In this document: positions 1 through 8,543 of the stretch, in pieces
Layout of the letters: every line of letters begins with the position of its first letter
Numbering within the stretch: position 1 is the first letter of the stretch
Assembly (NCBI RefSeq): GCF_003439125.1
Contig: NZ_QSUU01000008.1
Span: 8,749-72,748, forward strand
DNA length: 64,000 bases
Direction: 5' to 3'
Source of the DNA: Collinsella sp. OM04-5
Lineage (GTDB): Bacteria > Actinomycetota > Coriobacteriia > Coriobacteriales > Coriobacteriaceae
Notes under the pieces: generated by a model
The model's input: only the letters and a program-made list of their open reading frames with translations
Database searches by the model: none
Told to the model about the DNA's origin: nothing
Translations under genes and position numbers: made by a program

Positions 1-53
1 CTCGCCGTCGCCGGTCGCCTCCGCCCTGGGGGCGGGCGCCGACGGGTCGGAGG
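1..53. repeat. 53-bp exact direct repeat, copy 1
   Basis: Bases 1-53 are identical to 535-587. The match may continue beyond the window edge. It encodes the linker rich in Ser, Asp, Pro and Ala that precedes an FN3 unit. Confidence 0.9.
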
Positions 54-714
54 GCGTCGCGGAGACCAGATCGGAGTCGGAGAAGGAGGTCCACCTGCCG
101 TAGACGCAGGCCTGCACCAGGAATCGGTAGCTCGTCCCGTTGGACAGCCCGGAGGCCTTGAAGGACTCACCGGAGCAGGAGGTCGTCAGCGTGCGGTAGC
201 CGGACCCGTTCCGGTAGGCCACGGCGTACTTGGTGGCGCCGGGCACGCGGCCCCACGACAGCTCGACGCTGCCGTCGCCGGCGGTCGCCGCGGGCGCGGG
301 CTTGACGGTCCCCTCCGGCCTGCAGCGCACGAGGCTGGCGGGGCCGAAGGAGGACCAGCGGCCGTTCACGTAGGCCTGGACGAGGAAGTCGTGGTCGTAG
401 CCGTTGGGCAGGTCGGTGGCGGTGTAGGACGTCCCGGTGAGGGACTTGGTGAAGGTGGCGTAGGTGCCGTTGGAGAAGGCCTCCGCAACGGCGTAGCGCT
501 CGGCGCCCTCGACGGGCTCCCAGGTCAGGGTGACCTCGCCGTCGCCGGTCGCCTCCGCCCTGGGGGCGGGCGCCGACGGGTCGGAGGATGCAGCATAAGA
601 AACAGATTCAGCACGCCTCACTATTCCTGTTGTCGAGTTTTCAGCAATCGCCGGAGTACATACAAGAAAGAAAATAGCAACGGCAAGAGATAGCAGACAT
701 GAAATACGCTTCAT
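1..714 (-). CDS. Secreted fibronectin type III repeat protein (5' part only)
   Basis: The reading frame is open from an ATG at 714 to the window edge, so only the first 238 residues are seen. They begin with a signal peptide: MKR, a hydrophobic core (LLSLAVAIFFLVC), then an AIA-type cleavage site near residue 25. Two fibronectin type III-like units of about 89 residues follow, each with the pattern T-W-E/S-W-G...Y-A-V-A...S-Y-x-F-L-V-Q-A. A third begins at the edge. The start is supported by GGAGGG eight bases upstream. FN3 arrays usually act as spacers or binding modules in exported surface proteins; the catalytic or anchoring part, if any, lies outside the window. The linkers between units are very rich in Pro, Ala and Asp. 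Confidence is high for exported FN3 protein, low for function. Confidence 0.8.
   Translation of the reverse strand, partial: MKRISCLLSLAVAIFFLVCTPAIAENSTTGIVRRAESVSYAASSDPSAPAPRAEATGDGEVTLTWEPVEGAERYAVAEAFSNGTYATFTKSLTGTSYTATDLPNGYDHDFLVQAYVNGRWSSFGPASLVRCRPEGTVKPAPAATAGDGSVELSWGRVPGATKYAVAYRNGSGYRTLTTSCSGESFKASGLSNGTSYRFLVQACVYGRWTSFSDSDLVSATPSDPSAPAPRAEATGDGE
535..587. repeat. 53-bp exact direct repeat, copy 2
   Basis: This copy is 534 bp (178 codons, about two FN3 units) from copy 1. Nucleotide identity, not only protein similarity, points to recent duplication or gene conversion within the FN3 array. Confidence 0.9.
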
Positions 715-852
715 ATACGACCCTCCATGAGTAACAGTCCAATTAGATGGTAGCGAAAATACGAGATTCGATATGTATTATTTCGGACCAATGGATGCTT
801 TTTGTCGCAGACGGTTTCAAGCATTGTTAAATCGAAGTGATGTCAATAATCG

Positions 853-1266
853 ATCACCGACAACGGCGCGGAGTTCTCTGACGAGGACGCGATCGCCGCG
901 CTCGTCGGCGAGGGCCGGGCGAGACGAGGCTGTTCTACCGCGTCCCCCGCCGCAGCGACCAGAAGGGCGCCTGCGGGCGAAACCACGTCGAGCCGAGGAA
1001 GCTGCCGCCCAAGGGCGCGGGGCTCAGGTTCGACCGGCTCTCGGCGGCCGAACCCGGCGCTCGCCATGTCGCACGTGAACTCGGAGCCCCGCGGCGCACT
1101 CGGCTTCTCGACGCCCGCGTGTGCCTTCAGGGCGATGCTCGGGGAGGACGCAGCTGCGCTGCTGCACGCCTGCGGCGTGGAGGACGTGCCCATCGGCGGG
1201 CTCGACCTGACGCCGGAGCTCATAGAGCGGGTGCGCGCAGAGAGGGGCGATGCCCCGCTGGCCTAG
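853..1266 (+). pseudogene. IS30-type transposase C-terminal remnant
   Basis: The start matches the catalytic-core style of IS30 transposases (ITDNGAEFSDEDAIAALVGEG, ending near 915). The frame then shifts. The middle part (LFYRVPRRSDQKGAC, then HVEPRKLPPKGAGL) is read in another frame, and the original frame resumes at about 1056 (ALAMSHVNSEPRGALGFSTP) and runs to a TAG at 1264-1266. Two compensating frameshifts and the loss of the whole N-terminal half make this a dead fragment. The high GC of the piece stands out against the AT-rich surroundings, as expected for a relic of an insertion sequence. No terminal inverted repeat could be assigned. The family call rests on recalled motifs. Confidence 0.7.
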
Positions 1267-1397
1267 CCTAAAGGCAAAAAGGAATAGACGGGCCGACCGT
1301 CCGGCTGAGTCTGGGAAGAGGCGCCGGGCGAAGGCCGGAGCATGGCCACCGGACCCATCGAAACACATCTCCGCTGTTCTTTCAACTTGGAAAACGG

Positions 1398-1430
1398 CGC
1401 CCCCGGGGCCCGTGAGGGGCCGCGGGGGCG
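1398..1430. other. Strong GC hairpin in the gap 1267-1494
   Basis: A CGCCCCCG...CGGGGGCG inverted repeat forms a long GC stem. There is no following T-run, so a terminator role is only possible. No gene is seen elsewhere in 1267-1494. Confidence 0.4.
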
Positions 1431-1494
1431 TTCAGCTAGCTGCGGGAACGGGCTATCCGCTCAACGTGTTCGACTGAGATCGGAAATCAACCGT

Positions 1495-2181
1495 CTAAAT
1501 AGGACCCTTATCAGTCTTGCTTCGCATCAGGTTCACAAAACTGACAGCAGATTTACTGGCCTTATATAGCTGATCATCAGATTTCTGAAGGTCATTCTCA
1601 CTTAAAGAATCAAATTCAAGAACTTCTTGCCCGGCGTATATCAGCCAGCCGTTCTGCGCGAGAGATTCTTTCTCGACATCATTGAGATGTATGTCACCAC
1701 GTAAATCTAAAGAGCAAAGCGCTTGCAAATCAGTAGAAGGAGTATTTGCAACCAAACCAGCAAGCCTCAAATACTCGTTGTATCCTATGCTTTCCTCAAT
1801 GAAGGCCGAGAACAGCTTACTTAGATAATCCACCTTTCGTCTGTCTTCAACTTTATTGATCAAATTCAAGGTAGTTTCAAAATTCTCGATCAACTTCTTC
1901 TCGTTCTTAGCAAAGAACGAACGACGCTGTTCGTCATCGACGGAATCCAGTCCGACAAGAAAGCGTTCAACCTTATTAAAAAAGAGCTGATCAGGGATTG
2001 AAGCCACCGCTTTGACGGCCTTGAAGAATGAAATGCCGTCCAACGTTTCATCAAACACGATGCTTACTGCATCCATCGGCAGCCCCAATGAATCTCCGAT
2101 ACTTTTACAGTTTTCCAAAATAGTCACGATATTTGAAACAATAGATTCCATATCATAATGCGCTCGACTCAACTCATCCAT
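1495..2181 (-). CDS. Hypothetical helical protein, 228 aa
   Basis: I do not recognise the family. The protein is acidic and appears almost wholly alpha-helical, with no signal peptide or membrane segment. It has many hydrophobic heptad-like stretches and a basic C-terminus (LMRSKTDKGPI). The ATG at 2181 has GGAGCGG ten bases upstream. Codon use is AT-rich compared with the glycosyltransferases to the right, which suggests it belongs to the transferred block. It lies just outside the first glycosyltransferase 3'-end repeat (2357-2463), with cargo-type genes beyond that. A role linked to a phage or stress response would be inference from location only. Confidence 0.6.
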   Translation of the reverse strand: MDELSRAHYDMESIVSNIVTILENCKSIGDSLGLPMDAVSIVFDETLDGISFFKAVKAVASIPDQLFFNKVERFLVGLDSVDDEQRRSFFAKNEKKLIENFETTLNLINKVEDRRKVDYLSKLFSAFIEESIGYNEYLRLAGLVANTPSTDLQALCSLDLRGDIHLNDVEKESLAQNGWLIYAGQEVLEFDSLSENDLQKSDDQLYKASKSAVSFVNLMRSKTDKGPI

Positions 2182-2356
2182 ACGCCGCTCCTATAAGTCC
2201 AAAAATTTATATCCATTAGATTTCACTAAAGATATGGTTTATTGAAAATCATCCATCCATCGGGGAGAGCCGCCAGCTTTGACGCCCTACAGCCCTATGA
2301 ATTAAATTCAAACAGATATAACACCACCAAAAACCAATAACGAGGCTAAACCTTCC

Positions 2357-2463
2357 ACCGCACTCGCGGCTCTTGAGCGTACTATGCCGGATCTTGGGAT
2401 TGCTTCGCGCCGAAGCGAGAAGTACTCGCTCTCGGAGGATAGGTTTGCCCCAAGCCACGGATC
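2357..2463 (-). repeat. Glycosyltransferase 3'-end repeat, copy C
   Basis: Read on the minus strand, 2463-2413 encodes DPWLGANLSSESEYFSL, nearly identical to the C-terminus of the glycosyltransferase at 9591-12077. The homology continues through the former stop, here changed to a sense codon, into about 56 bp that also follow the stop in copies A and B. Only the last 17 codons remain here. Confidence 0.75.
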
Positions 2464-2581
2464 AACCCAAATTATCTTTCGAAATGCCCCAGTAGATATA
2501 GCAATCGCCAACTCAGGAGTCTACTAGTACACGATTCAGCTGACAAACAAATGACTATACGGCACTATTAACGGATAACTA

Positions 2582-3559
2582 TCACTGTTCATCTACAGGA
2601 ATATCCAGTTTATTCGCCGCACAAATGCAAAGCTCTTTATCCTCTTGAGTCATCCTGCTCCCAAGAATAACTCGCAACGGCTTGCATGAGCGTTGTACAT
2701 AATTCATCTCAAGCTCATCTGGCTCTGGTACAAGACGGGCACGATATTCGTTCTCCCACTCAAACGCACTGCCCTTTCTGTAAATTGCCCGTAGATCACT
2801 AAGCATGTCATCACTGCTCACATTAAGACCAAGCATCCTAGCAGCAGTCCAAGCAATTTGAGGGTCGCAATTAAATGGTTTGTCATCATATAAAATTGGC
2901 AATACTTCAGTACGCATTCCGTTAGCAATATTACAATTGCGAATAGCTTCTCTGTCGTAAGCAAGAACGAAACCCGCTTGGCTTTCGGAATATACATTCC
3001 ACATATTCGAATCGCTAGGATTGTCTGTTAGGCACAAAATGCGACAACAATTTCGGCAGCTATTCTGATGAACTGGAACAACAAATCCTCCAACAAATAA
3101 GCGCAAGTTTTTAACAGCCGAGCGAAAAAGGCTAACTCTCCCCTCATCGGATAGTATCTCAAACTCATCTATTCTTGCTGGATTTAAAGGAACCCCCAGA
3201 ACCCCTGAAACAAACGCAAGTCGTCTAAAATCAATTTGATTTATTATCTCTAACGCGTGTTCATCATCATTGAGATAACTTTCGATTTCATCTATACCAT
3301 TCCAGTTATAGATCGGTACCGAGTCGCGCTAATCACTGAAAACCCTTGGATGAGAAAATGTAACAGTCGCGTTTTCTAGGTCGGCAAAAGCGTATTCAGT
3401 TGGAGGTCGATAGCGGTAAAGCATTCGCGGGACGAGAGAAGTCGATAGATCTTCCAGCTCCTTCTCAGCGGAAACAATTGAAGCGCCATCGTTTTGCTTA
3501 GCAACGAGATTAGCAAGTGTCTCCCGATATGCTTCTTTCTGTGTCAAGCTTAGTACCAT
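2582..3559 (-). pseudogene. DUF2971-family protein interrupted by one amber codon
   Basis: Two open stretches, 3559-3329 and the run ending at 2582, lie in the same frame and are separated only by a TAG at 3331-3329. Together they give 325 codons. The N-terminal part has the family-like LYRYRPPTEYAFADLENATVTF and HPRVFSD, where relatives continue with a proline (FxDP). The C-terminal part has DNPSDSNMWNVYSE, a GFVLAYD segment, KGSAFEWENEYRARL and LRVILGSRM, typical of DUF2971. The TAG falls exactly where that proline would sit. DUF2971 proteins are of unknown biochemical function and often occur in accessory or defence islands. Either this is a recent nonsense mutation or the stop is read through. 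The rest of the frame is undamaged, so the lesion is recent or tolerated. Confidence 0.7.
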
Positions 3560-3743
3560 GCAATGTCGCTTCCCGATCTAGCTAAATTAGATGCAGTTGA
3601 TTTTATCCAGTGCATAAAAACTGAATACACATACGAAGCAGAAGCCATGTCTATCAACTACCAAAAATGATTCCGATTGGAACGTACCGGAAATCGTAAA
3701 AGCTGCCAACGGATATATCTATAATAGCCTGAGATGACTAGAG

Positions 3744-3975
3744 ATGAAAACATATAGCTATCAAGCAATCTTATCCTCCGATGATGATACCAGCTATGAC
3801 ATCGAACTCCCCTCTCTGTCAGTTCGCTTTACCAATGACGGAGCGTCGCAGAGACTGCAGAAGCAGTCGAGTATGCAGAAAAGATTTATATGGGCGCGTC
3901 AATTAAAAAAGTCTCTGTTGAAGAAAGTTAATCCAACGACATTGCCGCCCCTTCCAGTAACCCCAGTACAGCTGC
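3744..3975 (+). pseudogene. HicB-like antitoxin remnant, frameshifted
   Basis: The start MKTYSYQAILSSDDDTSYDI followed by ELPSL resembles HicB antitoxins, where a partial RNase H-like fold begins this way. After TNDGAS the expected helix, VAETAEAVEYAEKIYMGASI, is found in another frame, so one frameshift has occurred near 3840. The shifted frame ends in a Ser/Pro/Asn-rich tail close to 3975. No HicA toxin gene is recognisable beside it in 3560-3743. The family call rests on these two segments only. Confidence 0.4.
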
Positions 3976-4460
3976 AAGGTGCCCCTAGGTCATCTCGCAC
4001 ATTCTTGTGGGTTCCGTCCGAAACTGTACCCCAAACGCGTCGAACCTATGACTGTCGGTGTGTCTTGTCAGCCCGGTCAACGAGAACCAGTTAAGGAAGC
4101 GGTTGAGCATGCGCGAGCTCACCGCGCAGAACGGATTCCGATTCAGGCACACTCGCCTACACGGACTCCCCGCCCGAGCCAGCAACGGCATCGACCGGAT
4201 AAACTACAAGGTCAGGCAAAGGGTGAGGTTCGCCAGCACCTTCATCGATGGAAACTCGGCCCCATGCTCGTCACAGCAAGGTTCGTGCGCACCGTTGGGC
4301 ACGAGCGGATAAAGAGGAGGTATCTGGAAATGACAAAGTCGGAAGAGACCGACGAACTGAAGACAAGAATAAGGGCTAGGGCATCGGACAGAGCGAGACT
4401 GGCTCAATCAATTATCGAAAGAATCTTGGTGGCACCTACAACCACTCGGAGAATTTAAGC
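3976..4460 (+). other. Degraded region with overlapping open frames, no clear gene
   Basis: Several frames are open here on both strands, but none has a convincing start or a protein I recognise. The longest plus-strand frame (3979-4458) ends in a charged helical stretch (SEETDELKTRIRARASDRAR) that could be the tail of a coiled-coil protein. GC content is higher than in the flanking AT-rich genes. It is most likely the remains of one or more decayed mobile-element genes. Confidence 0.3.
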
Positions 4461-4557
4461 ATTTAAAATCACATTAATTTGAGCAAATGCAGTCATCAGG
4501 TCAGAAAAGTAACGCAGTAGCAATGCAAGCGCTGAATATGCAAGGAGCGAATCAAAA

Positions 4558-5082
4558 TTGAAAGATAAAAACACCACAATCCCCTTTGGAGCCGATGAAA
4601 TTATGTACTCATTCCTCAAATCAAACGGTGCTCCCTTAACAGATAGCGAATTGAAAAGAATAAAACATGCTGAATCACTGAAGGATTTAATGGCCCTTGG
4701 CTATATTCGACATGAGCACTCAAACGTTTTCCTGACATTGCAAGGCAGAATGGCTCTTCGACAATTTGACGAAGAACATAAGAGTAAATCTAACAAAGAA
4801 TCCGCAAACGTTTTCAGTATTATCATTAGTGTACTGGCAATTTTAGTATCTATGCTAAACACAGTTGCGGGATTAGTTAAAAACGACGCAAACGTCAATT
4901 ATGCCTCAATCATTTTATTCACTAATATGCTTAGCGCACTTGAAGTACTGCTAATCGGATTTTTTGTCTCTGAAATTATATTGCCCTCGGTAAAGTACTT
5001 TAGATTCCACCCTGTAGCTCGAGTCTTATTTGGAACGATGGCAGCGGTACTATTATATTTTATTGTTCAACGCTTTGGATAG
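4558..5082 (+). CDS. Small membrane protein with N-terminal winged-helix-like part
   Basis: The product has 174 residues. The TTG start at 4558 is chosen because AAGGAG precedes it by ten bases and no better start exists. Residues 1-75 are soluble and resemble a winged-helix layout (DEIMYSFLKSNGAPLTDSEL, then LKDLMALGYIRHEHSN and LTLQGRMALRQF). A charged linker follows, then three predicted membrane segments: FSIIISVLAILVSMLNTVAGLV, IILFTNMLSALEVLLIGFFV and VLFGTMAAVLLYFIV. This layout, a soluble sensor-like head with membrane helices, occurs in several small defence effectors, but I do not recognise the family. The gene is AT-rich and lies between copies C and B of the glycosyltransferase 3'-end repeat. 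Confidence 0.6.
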   Translation: MKDKNTTIPFGADEIMYSFLKSNGAPLTDSELKRIKHAESLKDLMALGYIRHEHSNVFLTLQGRMALRQFDEEHKSKSNKESANVFSIIISVLAILVSMLNTVAGLVKNDANVNYASIILFTNMLSALEVLLIGFFVSEIILPSVKYFRFHPVARVLFGTMAAVLLYFIVQRFG

Positions 5083-5752
5083 CAGATGGTACCCCATCCA
5101 CCCTAAGCTGCGAAAGGCTTTCACGGACCTCAGCACATGGTACATCGCTTTTAGTGGTCGGGTCCAACCTCTCGTGGACCCTGTTGACCCGCAAAAGGTG
5201 AACGTACCAGCCGAGGTAGGCCTGCATTTTCTTGGGAAACGTTCTCGTAAAGCACCATGGGGAGTGTCTCAGCTACGAGCAGAGAGCTTTTCCATCCCCA
5301 TGCGCTTCAGGCACAGGGTCGGCGACGTCGTGCATATGTGCGTGGCTGCCGAGTCCTCACTCCCTGATTAGCACATTGCGCACGCGTTCATATACCCAAC
5401 GAGCCTGGACCCGCTCTTTGAATATGGAGATGCTAATAATTATTTGCTAACTAATTTTTGTTTGAAGGAGGAGGTGGTCAATTTAGAGATATTCATTTCC
5501 AAACTAATGTACCATCGCGTGGAGTCGACAGCATTTCCGCCAAAGGCGTGATGGGTTTCGTTTGCCGCGAATAATAAGTAAATCGGCGCTCTTAGGAGCG
5601 TGCCCCCACTTCCTCTCAAGGAGAAAACATAATAATTGGGACGATTTCACAGGCGACAGACAACTAAGCCGTATCACAATTTGGTGACACGCATAAGGGT
5701 TACCGATATTATCAAACTAAAAATTGCCTCGATACCTAAGCAGATGAAGTAA
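5083..5752. other. Gap without a supported gene
   Basis: The stretch 5090-5400 is GC-richer than its surroundings and has an open minus-strand frame reading KKMQAYLGWYVHLLRVNRVH and on to VDGVPSAIQSVEQ. It may be the tail of a decayed transposase or other mobile gene, but I cannot name it. A short hairpin GGCGCTC...GAGCG lies near 5584. The rest is AT-rich and shows nothing. Confidence 0.35.
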
Positions 5753-6256
5753 ATGATCGACTATCGAAAGCAATATACCCCTAGAGTTGAAACTATGCCC
5801 AAATACTTGGCTGGACGAGGCGAAATACCGCTATCAGCAGAACTCAAGTTGAAGGCATTATCCGAAGGATATCAAACCCAACCCATGACGTTCTATGGAT
5901 TGCTAGAAGTGGGTAGAACTGTTCTTCTTAATGCAATCGAATCCATTGCCGCAGAAAATGGCGTGCTTATGCGCCGTGTTGAAGTCGAAGAGAATAAGGG
6001 GCTCATCGGACCTCTTGCATCAACGTGCGGCTCGCTCACTCGATCTTTAAGCACTCGAGAGCTCATGAAGATAAGGCTAGTGAATGGCCGACGCAAAATA
6101 GCCGACGCAGCAAGCATCAAAGTGCTTACAAGGAGAGAACAACGATGCGCCCCGTTTTTATCGATTGCTGCCGCGCAACGAGACAAGCTAGTTTCAGCGA
6201 CCCAAAAAACAAAACGATATAAACAGCACCACGGGAAAACGCTGCATTCAACCTAG
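5753..6256 (+). pseudogene. Uncertain ORF, possibly a decayed acetyltransferase-like gene
   Basis: The open frame has 167 codons. An internal ATG starts MPKYLAGRGEIPLSAELKLK. The segment LLNAIESIAAENGVLMRRVE followed by VEENKGLIGP resembles the end of a GNAT acetyltransferase, where N-K-G-L-x-x-Y-E-x-x-G-F is common. After that point the sequence loses any protein-like pattern and neighbouring frames become equally plausible, which suggests a frameshift near 6010. The next recognisable piece downstream is the DUF4869 remnant. Treat the acetyltransferase idea as weak. Confidence 0.25.
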
Positions 6257-6265
6257 GAGATCGAC

Positions 6266-6711
6266 GTGTTAACGATTCATTATGGGGACATGGATAACGT
6301 GATTTACAACACATCGGTCTATTTCGATAACGTATACTCTCCAGCGGTTTGAAGATTCTTTTGCCCAATGTGTCATTAAATCTATCGACAAGGGCACTGT
6401 CGTCGGGCTCATGCCATAGACACTAAAATCTTGGGAATCATCCCACCTAAAAGCTATCGAGTGGCACCAAAACATTGCTCCCCATGTACTTTATGCCTCG
6501 AAACGTCTATAACGCCTCAAACTGTGGCGACAACTGCGCATATTGGATTCTGCGGATCGCAGCGCACCACGACCCGACGATCAACCTTTACAATCTGATG
6601 GATTTTGGAAACGGCAAGTTCATGGCAACCGTTGCAAACACGGATGATGTCGTTCACACGATGTTCGACCTTGTCCCTATAGCCGCAAAATGCCTAAGGG
6701 AGAACTCCTGA
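6266..6711 (+). pseudogene. DUF4869 protein remnant with several frameshifts
   Basis: From a GTG at 6266 the frame reads VLTIHYGDMDNVIYNTSVYF and DNVYSPAV before a stop. It continues in another frame as EDSFAQCVIKSIDKGTVVGL and LGIIPPK. The last third (ending at 6711) reads NASNCGDNCAYWILRIA, then TINLYNLMDFGNGKF and IAAKCLRENS. These blocks match, in order, what I recall of DUF4869 proteins, which are about 140 residues and of unknown function. At least two frameshifts separate them, so the gene is dead. Confidence 0.6.
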
Positions 6712-6761
6712 CGCACATTTTTGATATGACAAGAGCCGCTTGAACGAGGAGTACTTGAACC

Positions 6762-7005
6762 CCACCGCTCTTGCAGCTCTTGAGGATACTTTGCCGGATC
6801 TTGGAATTACTTCGCTCTAAAGCGAGAAGTACTCGCTCTCGGCAGATAGGTTCGACCCCAACCATGGATCACCGTTGAGGAAGAACTCCGGCGAGCGCTG
6901 CATGAACAGTGCCTGCTCGCGCTTCCAGCGGCGCAGTTTTTCCTCATTGGCCTCTTCCCTGCCGCGCGAGGTGAACTCGTAGTGGCACAGCTCGGCATAG
7001 GGCAT
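6762..7005 (-). pseudogene. Glycosyltransferase 3'-end repeat, copy B
   Basis: On the minus strand, 7005-6817 encodes a 62-residue C-terminal piece starting MPYAELCHYEFTSRGREEAN, with QRSPEFFLNGDPWLGSNL near the end. It is almost identical to the last 61 residues of the glycosyltransferase at 9591-12077. Homology starts abruptly at the PYAEL codons. It extends about 55 bp past the stop at 6817-6819, where it matches copies A and C. Chance or selection has left GGAGG seven bases before the new ATG, so a 62-residue peptide could be translated, but it lacks any catalytic part. Confidence 0.8.
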
Positions 7006-7248
7006 TTGCCCTCCTCCAACAAAACACTGTCACTAACTTAGTCCACCAACCTCGCCATTTGTTAAGCAACAAGCGCGAGCGGTAGGTATTGATCTACAAC
7101 CGTTGGGGATTGAAAAAATGCAGTAGCCGAAAACGTAATATCTTCCGATTGGCGCGGCATAAAAAAATAGAGGGCGTCCCATAAAGAGAAGCCCCCTTGC
7201 AAAACGGCCGAACCGTTTTTCGAAGTGGAAATATTTTGCACCAGATGC

Positions 7249-8262
7249 CTAGGAATCGCAAGAAGGCATATCTTCAGCGTCACACAAATACCATGCGCCG
7301 ATCACTTTCGACAAAAACGAGAAGGAGGAAGTTATGACCTCCGCACCTTTATAGTAGTTGATGTTGCGATTTGCCCTAGAAATAAACTTGGAAAGCGATT
7401 GTGCTTTGTGCTTAATAACGCCTTTAGACGACACCTCTTTGTGCAGATATAGCGTTGTGACAATCTGGCGTATTCTCTCATTGCTCATCCTTGCCTTACG
7501 CTGATAAGAGCCAACCCCATCTATTTTGCTCAATGCCTTCATAACACCGTTATTTGCCCTTCGGGCATTCTCACCCGAAGCAAGACCATTAAGAATACAA
7601 CTATTGTGAGCACACGCGTTGCGGAGATCTTTTGCCGCGCGAAGCAAATAAAACCTATCGCGAAGCTCATCATCGTCAAACCGTTTGGCGCAAAACAAAA
7701 TGAATGAATTAAAGGCGCCAAAGGTAATAACTTCCAGAAAGGCCCAGACAGGCACATTAAAACCACTGTATTTTGCAAGAATGCCTGCAGAATAGGCACT
7801 CGACTCACAACGTGAAATCTCTTTTTTGACCCAGTTGGTCACATTCCCCTTGCTATCAAATGTATCCTGCTCGCTTAAATAGTCTTGAACGATTTCGTAA
7901 CCGTCCTCGGCATGCTGCTCTATCCTGCCCAGCAAGTCAACTTTGCAGAAGTGCTCAATATCAAGAGTAAGCGAAATCATCTCGTTTCGAAGCAACATAT
8001 CAATAATCGAAAGGTCAACAAGCATCTTGAAATCTAAGTTGACATATTCACCCTTGCGTTTTCCATCAGAAACCTTTGAAAATCCGGTGCGGTACGAGCG
8101 CAAGCGAAAGTAATTGTTGTTCTTCGTCAGATACTCGACCGCCTCTGCCTCGCTCATATAGCGGAAACGGACACCCTTGCTCTTAAGATGGGAGACTTGT
8201 TCCCAAGGAGTAAGCCAAGGCTTTTGATCGCACATATCTTGTTGACGAATAGGACTATTCAT
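7249..8262 (-). CDS. Abi_2-family abortive infection protein with HEPN-type RNase motif
   Basis: The product has 337 residues, close to the usual length for AbiD/AbiF (Abi_2) proteins. The N-terminus shows the family pattern: PWLTPWEQVSHLKSKGVRF, then YLTKNNNYFRLRSYRTGF. The segment FNVPVWAFLEVITFGAFNSF and the motif LRNACAHNSCI follow. R-N-x-C-A-H corresponds to the R-x4-6-H signature of HEPN ribonucleases. Members of this family stop phage growth by killing or arresting the infected cell. The ATG at 8262 has GGAG nine bases upstream. There is no membrane segment. The gene is AT-rich, stands alone in its orientation with the next gene (8544-9419), and both lie between glycosyltransferase 3'-end copies B and A, which suggests they arrived together. 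A defence role is inferred from family and context. Confidence 0.85.
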   Translation of the reverse strand: MNSPIRQQDMCDQKPWLTPWEQVSHLKSKGVRFRYMSEAEAVEYLTKNNNYFRLRSYRTGFSKVSDGKRKGEYVNLDFKMLVDLSIIDMLLRNEMISLTLDIEHFCKVDLLGRIEQHAEDGYEIVQDYLSEQDTFDSKGNVTNWVKKEISRCESSAYSAGILAKYSGFNVPVWAFLEVITFGAFNSFILFCAKRFDDDELRDRFYLLRAAKDLRNACAHNSCILNGLASGENARRANNGVMKALSKIDGVGSYQRKARMSNERIRQIVTTLYLHKEVSSKGVIKHKAQSLSKFISRANRNINYYKGAEVITSSFSFLSKVIGAWYLCDAEDMPSCDS

Positions 8263-8543
8263 TGCGCTCTCCAGCGTATTTGATGAAATAACAGATCTAA
8301 TTTTATCCTAACTGTAAATACCTATTAAACAGCCGGACGCTCATGCAAATACATCATGGCACGCCGCCGCCCATCTCGCCTTGAGCTCGTGACAACATTT
8401 GCATTAGCTTCCACAGAATTAGAGGGAGCATCCTCTCGCTATCTCATTTTGAGCTGAGTAACATCGTAAATTGACCCGACCTGAGCCACTATCCAGCACA
8501 CGGTCCAGAAAAATCTCCCAAGAAAGAAGTATTATTATCGCAC

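Noticed and set aside
5090..5400. A transposase tail on the minus strand
   Set aside because: Protein-like stretch seen, but no family motif; kept only as a note in the gap entry.
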